Shown: positions 8,779 to 15,943 of the stretch, one piece after another
Layout of the letters: each line of letters opens with the position of its first letter
Position numbering within the stretch: the first letter of the stretch is position 1
Assembly (NCBI RefSeq): GCF_007859655.1
Contig: NZ_CP042304.1
Coordinates: 558,001-622,000, forward strand
Reading direction: 5' to 3'
Source of the DNA: Devosia ginsengisoli
GTDB lineage: Bacteria; Pseudomonadota; Alphaproteobacteria; Rhizobiales; Devosiaceae
DNA length: 64,000 nt
Position numbers and translations under genes: made by a program
Notes under the pieces: generated by a model
What the model was told of the DNA's origin: nothing
Databases searched by the model: none
What the model saw: only the letters and a program-made list of their open reading frames with translations

Positions 8779-8810
8779 CCTGCACGATCAGGTCCAGATA
8801 TCTGCACAAA
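8779..8810 (-). promoter_or_regulatory. Direct-repeat operator (RTGCA repeat, 22-bp period)
   Basis: The minus strand reads TTTTGTGCAG and, 22 bp on, GATCGTGCAGG; TGCA cores lie at 8781 and 8803. It points at cbiM, whose ATG is about 96 bp away. It lies only 21 bp beyond the end of the anchor-protein gene at 8831, so it marks an independent promoter for cbiMNQO. Confidence 0.7.
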
Positions 8811-8830
8811 ACTCGTTCTGCTGCCGCCGC

Positions 8831-9409
8831 TTAGCGTCCGCGGATTTCGCCGGGCTCAAGCCGGTAGTAACCGCTAAGGCGAATCTCGATCTCGACCGGT
8901 GTGTTGACGTCGCGGTTGAGAAAATACCAGCCATGGATGCCGTCGAGCGGCGCAGTGAAGGCGCCATTGACGCCGGCGGATGTACCGGCCTCATAATTCA
9001 TCACGTTGATGGTGGGATCGTGCTCGGTCTCGAGCGTGTGGCCGTGAAACTCATAGTCAAGAGCATGGCTGGCAGTCCAGGAATAGACCAGCGTATCGCC
9101 GGGCTGCATGGTGACCTTGTACTCCATCTGCCCGTAATTATCTTCGAGCCCGCCCAGATGGATGCTGACGGTATCGCTGCGGAACGGCGTTGCGTAGCTG
9201 CGGGCGATCTCCGCCGGCGCTGCGCGGGTTTCGATGACGATTTCGGGTGTGGCCGCCAGTCGGTCGAGCCCGATCAGCTGGCCGAAGCCGGTCGGGTCGA
9301 TGCGATATTCGGCCGGCAGCACGAAGAGCACGGTGACCGTGCCGGCGACCAGAAAGGTCGCGACGAGTTGCAGCCCGAGGCGGCTGGGTGGCGGCGCGGC
9401 GATGGTCAT
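8831..9409 (-). CDS. HupE-associated 'transmembrane anchor' protein, second paralog
   Basis: A protein of 192 residues with one N-terminal hydrophobic segment (residues about 12-32) and a periplasmic domain. It is clearly a paralog of the next gene upstream: both contain TPFR[ST]DT, GGL-x-x-NYGQ[LM]EYK, YEFHGH and a GIHGWY motif. The three conserved histidines would suit metal binding (inference). The ATG overlaps the upstream stop codon by 4 bp, so the pair is translationally coupled and downstream of the HupE-like gene at 9950-10636. Proteins of this type are often annotated as transmembrane anchor proteins; no function is established that I know of. Confidence 0.7.
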   Translation of the reverse strand: MTIAAPPPSRLGLQLVATFLVAGTVTVLFVLPAEYRIDPTGFGQLIGLDRLAATPEIVIETRAAPAEIARSYATPFRSDTVSIHLGGLEDNYGQMEYKVTMQPGDTLVYSWTASHALDYEFHGHTLETEHDPTINVMNYEAGTSAGVNGAFTAPLDGIHGWYFLNRDVNTPVEIEIRLSGYYRLEPGEIRGR

Positions 9410-9945
9410 TCCGATGTTGCCGGCTGGTTGGGCTCGAAGGCCGTGCGGCCGGCTATGATGCCGGGTTCGAGCGTGTAGTGACCGGCCAGCTTGAGCTCGA
9501 TCTCGATAGTGCGGTCAAAGCTGGGATTGAGCATGTACCAGCCATGGATGCCGGTCATCGGTGCGACCAGTGTGCCATAGGAAGTCGCGGCATCGTCGAT
9601 CCGGTACCAGTGCACATCGGTGACCGGCTGGTCCGGCACGATCACGGAGTGTCCATGGAACTCGTAATGCAGGGGTTCCGAGGCCGTCCAGGCATAGGAG
9701 ACGATATCGCCTTCTTGCATGGAAATCTTGTATTCGAGCTGACCGTAATTCTCCATCAGGCCGCCCACGCTGATGATGATCGTGTCGGTGCGGAACGGGG
9801 TTTCGGTGGAGCGGGCGACCTCGGGGCCGACGATCTCCTGCGCCTCGACGGCATCCTGGGAAATGCCCGGCTTGACGGCCAGTGGGGCGGCGATGGCGAC
9901 CAGGGCGAAGACGACGAGGGCAGGGGCCCAGCTTTTGGCGGTCAA
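9406..9945 (-). CDS. HupE-associated 'transmembrane anchor' protein, first paralog
   Basis: A protein of 179 residues. An N-terminal hydrophobic helix (VVFALVAIAAPLAV) is followed by a periplasmic domain with TPFRTDT, GGLMENYGQLEYK, YEFHGHS and GIHGWYMLNP, shared with the neighbouring paralog. It lies 4 bp downstream of the HupE-like gene, giving the operon HupE - anchor 1 - anchor 2. The histidine motifs and the partner suggest participation in metal uptake or sensing. No catalytic signature is visible. Confidence 0.7.
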   Translation of the reverse strand: MTAKSWAPALVVFALVAIAAPLAVKPGISQDAVEAQEIVGPEVARSTETPFRTDTIIISVGGLMENYGQLEYKISMQEGDIVSYAWTASEPLHYEFHGHSVIVPDQPVTDVHWYRIDDAATSYGTLVAPMTGIHGWYMLNPSFDRTIEIELKLAGHYTLEPGIIAGRTAFEPNQPATSE

Positions 9946-9949
9946 GGCA

Positions 9950-10636
9950 TTACTCCGTGAAATAGCCGATGAGCTGGTATTGGAACAGCACGAAGCCGGC
10001 CACCATCAGCACCACATTGGCGGCAACTGCCTGGCGTGAAAAAGCCGGATGGCTGCGCCACCAGGTCATCAAGAGCAGGATGAAGGAGAGGGCGAGGATC
10101 TGTCCCAGCTCAACGCCGACGTTGAAGGCCACCATGTTGGGCACGAGGCCATCGGCGGACAGTTGCAGGTCCTGCAGCTTGGTGGCGAGGCCGAAGCCAT
10201 GCGCCAGCCCGAAGCCCAGCACGGCAAAGCGCGGATCGAAATTCAACCCCAGCTGCCGGAAGCCGCCGAGATTGTCGATAGCCTTGTAGACGACGGACAG
10301 GCCAATCACCGCATCGACGAGATGGGGGCTGAGATGGATATGGGCCAGCACGCCCGTTAGCAGCGTAAGCGAATGTCCCAGGCTGAACATCGTCACATAG
10401 AGCGCCACATCGCGCATGCTGGTGAGGAAGAACACGACGCCGACGAGAAACAGCAGGTGATCATAGCCGGTCACCATGTGCTTGGCGCCCAGATAGAGAT
10501 AGGGCCCGATCTGCCAGCCGCTGGCCGACGCGAGGAATGCTGCGTCGCCACCGCTGACGCCATGTGCCAATGCCGGGCTTGCCCAGGACAGGGCGACCGC
10601 GGCGGTTGTCGCGATAACGGCGGGGCGAAACGGCAT
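9950..10636 (-). CDS. HupE/UreJ-family metal permease-like protein
   Basis: About 228 residues: a signal peptide ending SWASPALA, a mature N-terminus HGVSGGDAAF, then about six hydrophobic helices including GAKHMVTGYDHLLFLVGVVFF, MFSLGHSLTLL and FGLAHGFGLA. The GYDHLLFL and GHSLTL motifs are typical of HupE/UreJ proteins, which are thought to move nickel or cobalt. The start at 10636 has a strong GGGAGG six bases upstream; longer starts are in frame but lack a ribosome site. Two direct-repeat operators lie in the 328-bp region upstream. Metal specificity cannot be read from the sequence. Confidence 0.82.
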   Translation of the reverse strand: MPFRPAVIATTAAVALSWASPALAHGVSGGDAAFLASASGWQIGPYLYLGAKHMVTGYDHLLFLVGVVFFLTSMRDVALYVTMFSLGHSLTLLTGVLAHIHLSPHLVDAVIGLSVVYKAIDNLGGFRQLGLNFDPRFAVLGFGLAHGFGLATKLQDLQLSADGLVPNMVAFNVGVELGQILALSFILLLMTWWRSHPAFSRQAVAANVVLMVAGFVLFQYQLIGYFTE

Positions 10637-10729
10637 TGATCCTCCCATGGCGGTCCGTTGTCCGGATATCATGGCCATCCCGGCAGGATTGTGCGCCGCG
10701 CTGGACGGCGCAAGAGCAGCAGAGCCCGC

Positions 10730-10761
10730 TTCATGCAGGAGATTGCGCGGCTTTGTGCAGG
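10730..10761 (+). promoter_or_regulatory. Direct-repeat operator, plus orientation
   Basis: Reads CTTCATGCAGG and, 22 bp on, TTTGTGCAGG; TGCA cores lie at 10734 and 10756. It is about 98 bp upstream of the HupE-like gene at 10636 but points away from it. It is the only strong site that does not face a gene, so it may act as a distal or repressing half of a looped pair. Confidence 0.6.
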
Positions 10762-10924
10762 CATGGCGATTTCGTTGAAGCGCTCCAGGCTCCGCGCTTG
10801 CGGGCAACCCAAAACGGGATCGACGACCGGCGCCGATCCCGCCCAAGGGAGGAGAGAAAACGTGGCGCCCGGGAAATAGGACTGGCGCCAACGTCCTCAG
10901 GATGCTCGGAAATCGCGTGCAATA

Positions 10925-10956
10925 CCTGCACGATCCGGACAAGTTTACGGCATGAT
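10925..10956 (-). promoter_or_regulatory. Direct-repeat operator with one degenerate half-site
   Basis: The minus strand reads GATCATGCC and, 22 bp on, GATCGTGCAGG; cores lie at 10927 (TGCA) and 10949 (TGCC). It points at the HupE-like operon, about 290 bp from its start. The distal half departs from the consensus at one base. Confidence 0.5.
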
Positions 10957-10964
10957 CGGCGCGA

Positions 10965-11483
10965 CTAGTCCACATCGTCGGCGCGCAGTCGCATGGCGAC
11001 CGATCCCAGCCGCCCACCCCAGCGGATGGCCGATGGGCGCTTCTCGAGCTTGGATATTCCCAGCACCGCTTCGAGTGTGCGGGCATTCCGCGCCAGATCT
11101 GCGATCGTGTATTCGCCGACAACGTCGAGAAAGGCCGTCAGCGCCCGGTCCAGAACCTGGGTATAGAGGCAGTGGCCGCGCAGCGGACAGGCTTCGGGCT
11201 CGTGCTCCATGCATTCGGAAAGCGCGAAACTATCCTCGGTGATGCGTAGCACGTCGCCGAGATTGATCTCATCGGCCGGGCGGGCCAGCCGGACGCCACC
11301 GCGCCGGCCGCGCACCGTTTCGAGCAGTCCGTTCTTTGCCACCGGCAGGATGATCTTGAACAGGAACATCTCCGAAATGGCATAAGTGCGGGCGATATCG
11401 CTGACGCGGCTGAGCCCGGGTTCGTTGACCGCGCAATAGACCAGCGTGCGCACCGCGTAATTGGTCTGTTTGCTAAGGCGCAT
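10965..11483 (-). CDS. Rrf2-family regulator, RirA/NsrR-like
   Basis: A protein of 172 residues opening MRLSKQTNYAVRTLVY, with a winged helix (residues 1-80 or so) and the wing motif TVRGRRGGVRLARPADEI. Three cysteines in ECMEHEPEACPLRGHC near residues 92-107 match the Fe-S cluster ligands of RirA, IscR and NsrR. The LxEDSFALSEC context is closest to RirA, the iron-responsive repressor of rhizobia. It lies 29 bp downstream of a HupE-like gene and is probably co-transcribed with it. That points to iron (or metal) control of these transport genes. Its operator sequence cannot be assigned here. Confidence 0.85.
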   Translation of the reverse strand: MRLSKQTNYAVRTLVYCAVNEPGLSRVSDIARTYAISEMFLFKIILPVAKNGLLETVRGRRGGVRLARPADEINLGDVLRITEDSFALSECMEHEPEACPLRGHCLYTQVLDRALTAFLDVVGEYTIADLARNARTLEAVLGISKLEKRPSAIRWGGRLGSVAMRLRADDVD

Positions 11484-11512
11484 GGGCGGTGCTCCGGGTC
11501 ATGGTCTGCCCA

Positions 11513-12145
11513 TCACATCGGAAACAACTGGGTCAGGCCGGTCTGAACCATCACCGTCAGTCCGACTCCGGCCACCATGCCGCCAACAACACGGGCATTG
11601 GCATAGAGCTTGTCGCCGCACCACAGCCAGTAGGCGGCCCACATCGCCGCCAGCGCCACGACGACCTGAATGATGGCGAAGCCGAGCAGATAGCCAGTCA
11701 GCGAATTGATGCCGGTGCCGACGATGCTCTGCGCATAGGCGGCGCCATGCAGGAACCCGCCGGCGACGAACAGCCCCATTTCCAGATGGCCCAACCGGCG
11801 ATGGCCCAGGGCCAGCGCCAGTCCGAGCAAAGCCACGGACAGCGCTACATACCAGGGTAGGAAGGGCAGCGTTACGCCTTGTACGACCGCCAGACACCCC
11901 ACCACCGTGCCGGCGACGAACAATACCGGCAGCAACCGCGAACCCTGTGCCACCGCGGTCAGCACGCCCAGCGCCGCGACGAAGGCAAAATGCTCGAAAT
12001 TGATCACCGGATGCGCCAGCCCTGAAAGCAGTCCGGTCGAGAAGCTATAGGGCAGCGTGCCGCCCAGGGCATGGTGCGCGAAGGCCTCGGTGCTGATCAA
12101 AATCAGCATCAGGCCCGCCAGGAGAACCGGACGGGTGAACTGCAT
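11513..12145 (-). CDS. HupE/UreJ-family protein (second, RirA-linked copy)
   Basis: About 210 residues. The signal peptide ends ISTEAFA and the mature chain would begin HHALGGTLPYSF, followed by about six helices with the HupE signatures GLAHPVINFEHFAF and GLFVAGGFLHGAAYA. Histidines in the N-terminus and in helices are thought to bind Ni or Co in this family. It is only distantly similar to the other HupE-like protein at 9950-10636. The start at 12145 is followed by the typical signal sequence; an in-frame extension to 12367 has no signal-like start. It is divergent from the PEBP-like gene at 12355, and the operator in the shared 209-bp gap faces the latter. Confidence 0.82.
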   Translation of the reverse strand: MQFTRPVLLAGLMLILISTEAFAHHALGGTLPYSFSTGLLSGLAHPVINFEHFAFVAALGVLTAVAQGSRLLPVLFVAGTVVGCLAVVQGVTLPFLPWYVALSVALLGLALALGHRRLGHLEMGLFVAGGFLHGAAYAQSIVGTGINSLTGYLLGFAIIQVVVALAAMWAAYWLWCGDKLYANARVVGGMVAGVGLTVMVQTGLTQLFPM

Positions 12146-12241
12146 ATTTCCTCCAACCGCATTGGCCGGGTTGGTCGCGGCACGTATGCTGCCGCCAGCA
12201 TGGCCAAGCCCCAAAGCCGTGGCAACATACCGTTCGACAGG

Positions 12242-12273
12242 AATGTGCAGGCATTGGCGCGGAAACGTGCAGG
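12242..12273 (+). promoter_or_regulatory. Direct-repeat operator (RTGCA repeat, 22-bp period)
   Basis: Reads GGAATGTGCAGG and, 22 bp on, GAAACGTGCAGG, with both halves complete; TGCA cores lie at 12246 and 12268. It ends 82 bp before the ATG at 12355 and points at it. It could also act on the divergent HupE-like gene at 12145. Confidence 0.7.
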
Positions 12274-12354
12274 CATGGGTGGGAAATGAACCGGTGTCAT
12301 GCCCACTCGGAACCGCCGCACCATGCGACGGCTCGCAAAACCATGGAGGATACC

Positions 12355-12864
12355 ATGAAAACCGCATTCGTATCGCTTGCCGGCGCCCTGCTGCTCGTCG
12401 TCGCCCCGGCCATGGCTCAGGATGGTTTCAACGCCAGCTTTGCCGATCCCGCATGGGATGGCGTCACTGTCCCGGCAGGGCAGCACTGTCCGCTGCAGGG
12501 TGGAGCTGGCGCCACTCCGCCGCTCGACGTCAGCGGACTGCCGGAGGGCACCAGCCAGATCAACCTGTCGTTCAACGACGAGACCTATGAGCCGATGAAC
12601 AATGGCGGCCATGGCGTGCTGGGCTTTGCCGTGGAAGCCGGTGCCACCAGCGCGAGCCTGCCTGCTGTGCCCGGCGCGACCGAGGACCTACCCGAGGGCG
12701 TGACCCTGGTCACCGCCAACAAGACCAGCGGTGGCTTCCTGACGCCGGGCTACATGCCGCCATGCTCGGGGGGCGCCGGCAATACCTATTCGGTTGATGT
12801 CATCGCCGTCGACAACGCCGGTGCCGAACTGGCGACCACGCGCGTAACGCTCGGCACCTACTGA
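12355..12864 (+). CDS. Exported PEBP-like (YbhB/YbcL-type) protein
   Basis: A protein of 169 residues with a signal peptide ending APAMAQ. The remainder follows the outline of bacterial phosphatidylethanolamine-binding-like proteins: WDGVTVPAGQHC near the start, TPPLDVSGLPEGT in the middle, a histidine in NNGGHGV, and a GYMPPCSGGAGNTYSVDVIAVD block matching the GY-x-GPCPP...H-x-Y-x-F-x-x-YALD end of that family. The strong ribosome site GGAGGA is 4 bp before the ATG. An operator lies 82 bp upstream. The YbhB/YbcL family has no clear biochemical role. The two cysteines may form a disulfide. Confidence 0.6.
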   Translation: MKTAFVSLAGALLLVVAPAMAQDGFNASFADPAWDGVTVPAGQHCPLQGGAGATPPLDVSGLPEGTSQINLSFNDETYEPMNNGGHGVLGFAVEAGATSASLPAVPGATEDLPEGVTLVTANKTSGGFLTPGYMPPCSGGAGNTYSVDVIAVDNAGAELATTRVTLGTY

Positions 12865-12873
12865 TCGCAAACC

Positions 12874-12917
12874 GGCGGTCCTGCACGATCCGACCATCCG
12901 ATTCATGCAGGACCGCC
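12874..12917. repeat. Perfect 12-bp inverted repeat containing RTGCAGG half-sites
   Basis: GGCGGTCCTGCA at 12874-12885 and its exact complement at 12906-12917 flank a 20-bp spacer. Each arm contains a TGCAGG element like the operator half-sites but in opposed orientation. It follows the PEBP-like gene and precedes the hydrolase gene at 12969. It lacks a T run on either strand, so it is either a weak terminator or an inverted version of the operator. Confidence 0.6.
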
Positions 12918-12968
12918 CCTGGCCAAGCCCGCACCATCAAAGGAAAACGAGCGTAGCGGGAGCTGAGG

Positions 12969-13604
12969 GTGCATCAGAATAGGCCGGAAGAAATGCAGGT
13001 TGGCTCGCAGGCGGACCTGGCCATTGTCCTGGCGCATGGACGCGGGCGCAGCCCTGCCGACATGCGCGCGCTCGCCGACAGGCTGGCGCTCGACAATGTG
13101 CGTTATCTGTTTCCGGTAGCAGAAAACAGCACCTGGTATCCAAAGCTGTTCCAAGATGCCATCGCCGATAACGAGCCCTCACTCAGCGATGCCATCGCGC
13201 ATTATGAAAGCGTCGTCGCCGGGCTTGAAGCCGAGGGCTTTCCTCCCAACCGTATCGTGGTTGGCGGCTTTTCGCAGGGTGCCTGCCTTACCGCAGAGTT
13301 TCTCGCGCGGCATCCGCGTCCCTATGCTGCGGCCGTGCTGTGGACTGGCGGTCTTATCGGTCCCGAGGGCACCCAATGGCCAGTGCGCAAACAGCTTGCG
13401 GATATGCCGGTATTCATTTCCACCAGTGAAACCGATCCTTGGGTGCCGCCGCCGAGGGTGCGTGAAACACATGCCTGGTTGCGTCAGTCGGGCGCGTCCG
13501 CCACCATGCTCATCTTTCAGGAGCGCGAGCATAGCGTGCTGGACGAAGAGGTCCGCGCCGTGCGTGCCATGATTGAAAGGGCGCGCCTGGGCCTTGCTGC
13601 CTAG
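12969..13604 (+). CDS. Phospholipase/carboxylesterase-family alpha/beta hydrolase
   Basis: A cytoplasmic hydrolase of 211 residues. LAHGRGRSPADM near residue 22 forms the oxyanion region, GGFSQGACL near 99 carries the nucleophile Ser, and D in SETDPWVP and H in EREHSVL complete the triad. This is the layout of the carboxylesterase/thioesterase (YpfH-like) family. GTG at 12969 is preferred because GGGAG lies 6 bp upstream; the ATG at 12993 is an alternative. It lies between the PEBP-like gene and the first AraC-family gene. A role in cleaving aromatic esters or lactones would fit the region but is not shown. Confidence 0.8.
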   Translation: MHQNRPEEMQVGSQADLAIVLAHGRGRSPADMRALADRLALDNVRYLFPVAENSTWYPKLFQDAIADNEPSLSDAIAHYESVVAGLEAEGFPPNRIVVGGFSQGACLTAEFLARHPRPYAAAVLWTGGLIGPEGTQWPVRKQLADMPVFISTSETDPWVPPPRVRETHAWLRQSGASATMLIFQEREHSVLDEEVRAVRAMIERARLGLAA

Positions 13605-13789
13605 TCATTATTCGGCCTGATATTTTGCTTAAATTGTCGGCATTGATGCATCTTGTATGGTAGTATCGATGTCCCCTAGTCTGATCGCCAAAGAGCAGAT
13701 GGGGGCGGACCTGAAGCGGCGCCATGACCGTGATCCGCACCCAGCCGGCCTAGAGGATCGCCCTGCGGGGCGATGGAGAGGAGAAAGCC

Positions 13790-14695
13790 ATGTCCGTGGC
13801 AAAGCCGTTCCGGGAGAACGAAACCCATTGTGTGCTCCCGCGCAGCGATCTCGAACCCAAGTCGAGCGCAAAGTATAACTGGACCTCGCTCTACGCATCG
13901 TCCCAGCGCGAGTCCCCGTACGAAGGCTATTTTCCTGCGGTAAAAGACCAACTGCTCGTGCTGCATCGCAGCGGTCCGGCGACCATTCAGCGCCTGGAAA
14001 CCTCCAAGCCGGTCAATGCCGTCGTGCCCGCGGGCGGCATCCATCTGGTACCGGGAGGCATGTCGTTCAATTTCCGCCTGCTCAACCACCTGCAGACGCT
14101 GCATGTCTACGTGCGCCGCGCGGTGATCGAGGAAGTTGCCAGCGAGATGATCGATGGCGACCCCAGCAAGATCGAGATACCGCCGCTGATGCTGGACGAG
14201 GATCCCAAGCTCCTCAACCTGCTCAACGCCATCCTGCTGGCGCTGGACGATAGCGACTATGCCACCTCGATCTATATCGACTATCTGTCGCGGGCCCTGG
14301 CCTCCCAACTGGTGCGCAGCCACTCGCTGGCGACGCTGCGGCCGCAATCGGCGCTGAACCCCACAGGCCAGATCGGGCCGTCGATCGCCGAGGCCATCGC
14401 CTATATGCGTGAAAACCTCGAATTTTCCATCAGCCTGGCCGATATCGCCAAGGCCATCAATCGCAGCCCGAGCCACTTCGCCCGGCAGTTCCGCAGCGAA
14501 TTGGGCATGCCCCCGCATCACTACCTGGTCAATCTGCGCATCGAAAAGGCGCAGATTCTGCTCGAACGCAGCAAGACCTCGATCGCCGAGATCGCCTTCG
14601 AATGCGGCTTTTCACACCAGGAGCATCTGACCCGCTTTTTCCAGCGGCGCGTCGGCACCACGCCGGCCGCCTATCGCCGTTCCAAGCAAAACTGA
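13790..14695 (+). CDS. AraC-family transcriptional regulator 1
   Basis: A protein of 301 residues. The N-terminal two thirds form a ligand-binding domain of unknown specificity with no cupin-like histidine cluster. The C-terminal 100 residues hold two helix-turn-helix units: SLADIAKAINRSPSHFARQF and TSIAEIAFECGFSHQEHLTR, ending in the family motif TPAAYRR. It is closely related along its whole length to the regulator at 26673-27566 (shared SLYAS-x-QRE, PYEG-x-FP, VLHR-x-GP, VYVRR-x-VIEEVA). Its own 185-bp upstream region has no direct-repeat operator. The ribosome site is GGAGAGGAGAAAGCC. An operator for the catabolic/ABC operon starts 45 bp after its stop, so it is the prime candidate to bind the repeats described here. 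Confidence 0.9.
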   Translation: MSVAKPFRENETHCVLPRSDLEPKSSAKYNWTSLYASSQRESPYEGYFPAVKDQLLVLHRSGPATIQRLETSKPVNAVVPAGGIHLVPGGMSFNFRLLNHLQTLHVYVRRAVIEEVASEMIDGDPSKIEIPPLMLDEDPKLLNLLNAILLALDDSDYATSIYIDYLSRALASQLVRSHSLATLRPQSALNPTGQIGPSIAEAIAYMRENLEFSISLADIAKAINRSPSHFARQFRSELGMPPHHYLVNLRIEKAQILLERSKTSIAEIAFECGFSHQEHLTRFFQRRVGTTPAAYRRSKQN

Positions 14696-14739
14696 CGCCC
14701 ACGTCAGGTTTTGCGGGAGAGGGCTGGAAATCCGGTTGT

Positions 14740-14771
14740 TTCGTGCAGTTCAGCGAACTGAATCATGCAGG
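14740..14771 (+). promoter_or_regulatory. Direct-repeat operator before the maleylacetate reductase/ABC operon
   Basis: Reads TTTCGTGCAG and, 22 bp on, GAATCATGCAGG; TGCA cores lie at 14744 and 14766. Its end is 73 bp before the ATG at 14844, with no other promoter region visible down to 20745. One site would therefore control the reductase and the whole ABC importer. Confidence 0.7.
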
Positions 14772-14843
14772 CGTGCGCTGACGGCAGGTTCTAGGACTTG
14801 ACGACGGGCGGACCATCTGCCCGGTGCGGTTCTGGAGGGGTCC

Positions 14844-15905
14844 ATGCAGGCCTTTGTCTACCAGGCCCTTTCCCAAAGAGTCGTCTTCGGGTTCGGGACG
14901 CTGGCTACCATCGGTGACGAGCTTGGCGCACTGGGATTGTCCCGCGCGCTCGTACTGTCGACGCCCCAGCAACGGGCCAGCGCCGAAGCCCTGGCCGCGC
15001 AACTGGGTAGCAAGGCCGTTGGTGTTTACCCCGATGCCGCTATGCACACGCCGACCGATGTCACGGAAAAGGCGATGGTGGTGGTTGGCCAGCTCAAGGC
15101 CGATTGCGTCGTCTCGCTCGGCGGTGGTTCGACCACCGGCCTGGGCAAGGCCATCGCTTTCCGCACCGACCTGCCGCAGATCGTCATTCCCACCAGCTAC
15201 GCCGGCTCGGAGGCAACGCCGATCCTGGGGGAGACCGAGAATGGCGCCAAGGTCACCAAGCGCGATCCCAGAATCCTGCCCGAAGTCATCGTCTATGACG
15301 TCGACCTGACCATGACGCTGCCGGCCGCGATGACCGTGACCTCCGGCATGAATGCCATCGCCCATTCGGTCGAGGCGCTTTACACCCAGGACCGCAACCC
15401 GATCATCTCCATGCTGGCCCAACAGGGGATTGAAGCGCTGGTCCGCGCGCTGCCCGCTATCCGCGCCAATGGCGACGATCGCGAGGCGCGCAGCGACGCA
15501 CTGTTCGGAGCATGGGCCTGCGGCACCTGCCTTGGCGCCGTCGGCATGGCTCTGCACCACAAGATTTGCCACGTATTGGGCGGCAGCTTCGATCTGCCGC
15601 ATGCCGAGGTCCACACAGTCATCCTGCCTCACGCGACAGCCTATAACGAGCGCGCCGTGCCCGACCTGCTGGCGCCGGTCGCCCGCTCGCTCGGCGCGGC
15701 GAGCGCCGGGGGTGGGCTTTGGGATTTCGCCCAGGGCCTCGATGCACCGCTTACCCTCGCCGGCATCGGCATGCGCGAGAGCGACCTCGACCGGGCCGCG
15801 GACATAGCCTGCGCCAACCCATACTGGAACCCACAACCCATCGTGCGGGACGAAATCCGCCAACTGCTCGACGACGCCTATTTCGGGCGCCGGCCGGGCC
15901 GCTGA
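14844..15905 (+). CDS. Maleylacetate reductase
   Basis: A protein of 353 residues of the iron-type alcohol dehydrogenase superfamily. The nucleotide-binding GGGSTTGLGK near residue 92, PTSYAGSEATPI near 116, the family motif SGMNAIAHSVEALY, and the histidine-rich HHKICHVLGGSFDLPHAE stretch near 233-250 are all present. This combination and length are those of maleylacetate reductases, which reduce maleylacetate to 3-oxoadipate with NAD(P)H. Both ring-cleavage enzymes in this region (21191, 27741) give maleylacetate-type products, so this enzyme is the common lower step. It is first in the operon, followed 38 bp later by the transporter genes. SD GGAGGGG precedes the ATG. Confidence 0.9.
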   Translation: MQAFVYQALSQRVVFGFGTLATIGDELGALGLSRALVLSTPQQRASAEALAAQLGSKAVGVYPDAAMHTPTDVTEKAMVVVGQLKADCVVSLGGGSTTGLGKAIAFRTDLPQIVIPTSYAGSEATPILGETENGAKVTKRDPRILPEVIVYDVDLTMTLPAAMTVTSGMNAIAHSVEALYTQDRNPIISMLAQQGIEALVRALPAIRANGDDREARSDALFGAWACGTCLGAVGMALHHKICHVLGGSFDLPHAEVHTVILPHATAYNERAVPDLLAPVARSLGAASAGGGLWDFAQGLDAPLTLAGIGMRESDLDRAADIACANPYWNPQPIVRDEIRQLLDDAYFGRRPGR

Positions 15906-15943
15906 CGGCCAACGACAACAAAGATCGACAATCGGAGGAAAAC

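Larger units (their letters stand above)
10637..10964. other. Gene-free region of 328 bp with two direct-repeat operators
   Basis: No supported gene on either strand. It holds the plus-oriented operator at 10730-10761 and the minus-oriented operator at 10925-10956, whose proximal half-sites are roughly 170 bp apart. Both are upstream of the HupE-like gene. Paired sites in opposite orientation could allow DNA looping as in araBAD, but this is a guess. Confidence 0.6.

Noticed and set aside
8686..8830. Cobalamin riboswitch upstream of cbiM
   Set aside because: The gene context invites it, but the characteristic GCC-x-CACTG-type core and the usual 150-200 nt structure are absent. The only supported structure is the short bistable hairpin.
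14843..14850. An additional RTGCAGG half-site at the maleylacetate reductase start
   Set aside because: CATGCAGG here is the ATG start codon with the second codon, and there is no partner at 21-22 bp.
14763..15863. Minus-strand open frame opposite maleylacetate reductase
   Set aside because: Gly/Asp/His-rich antisense translation without motif or ribosome site.
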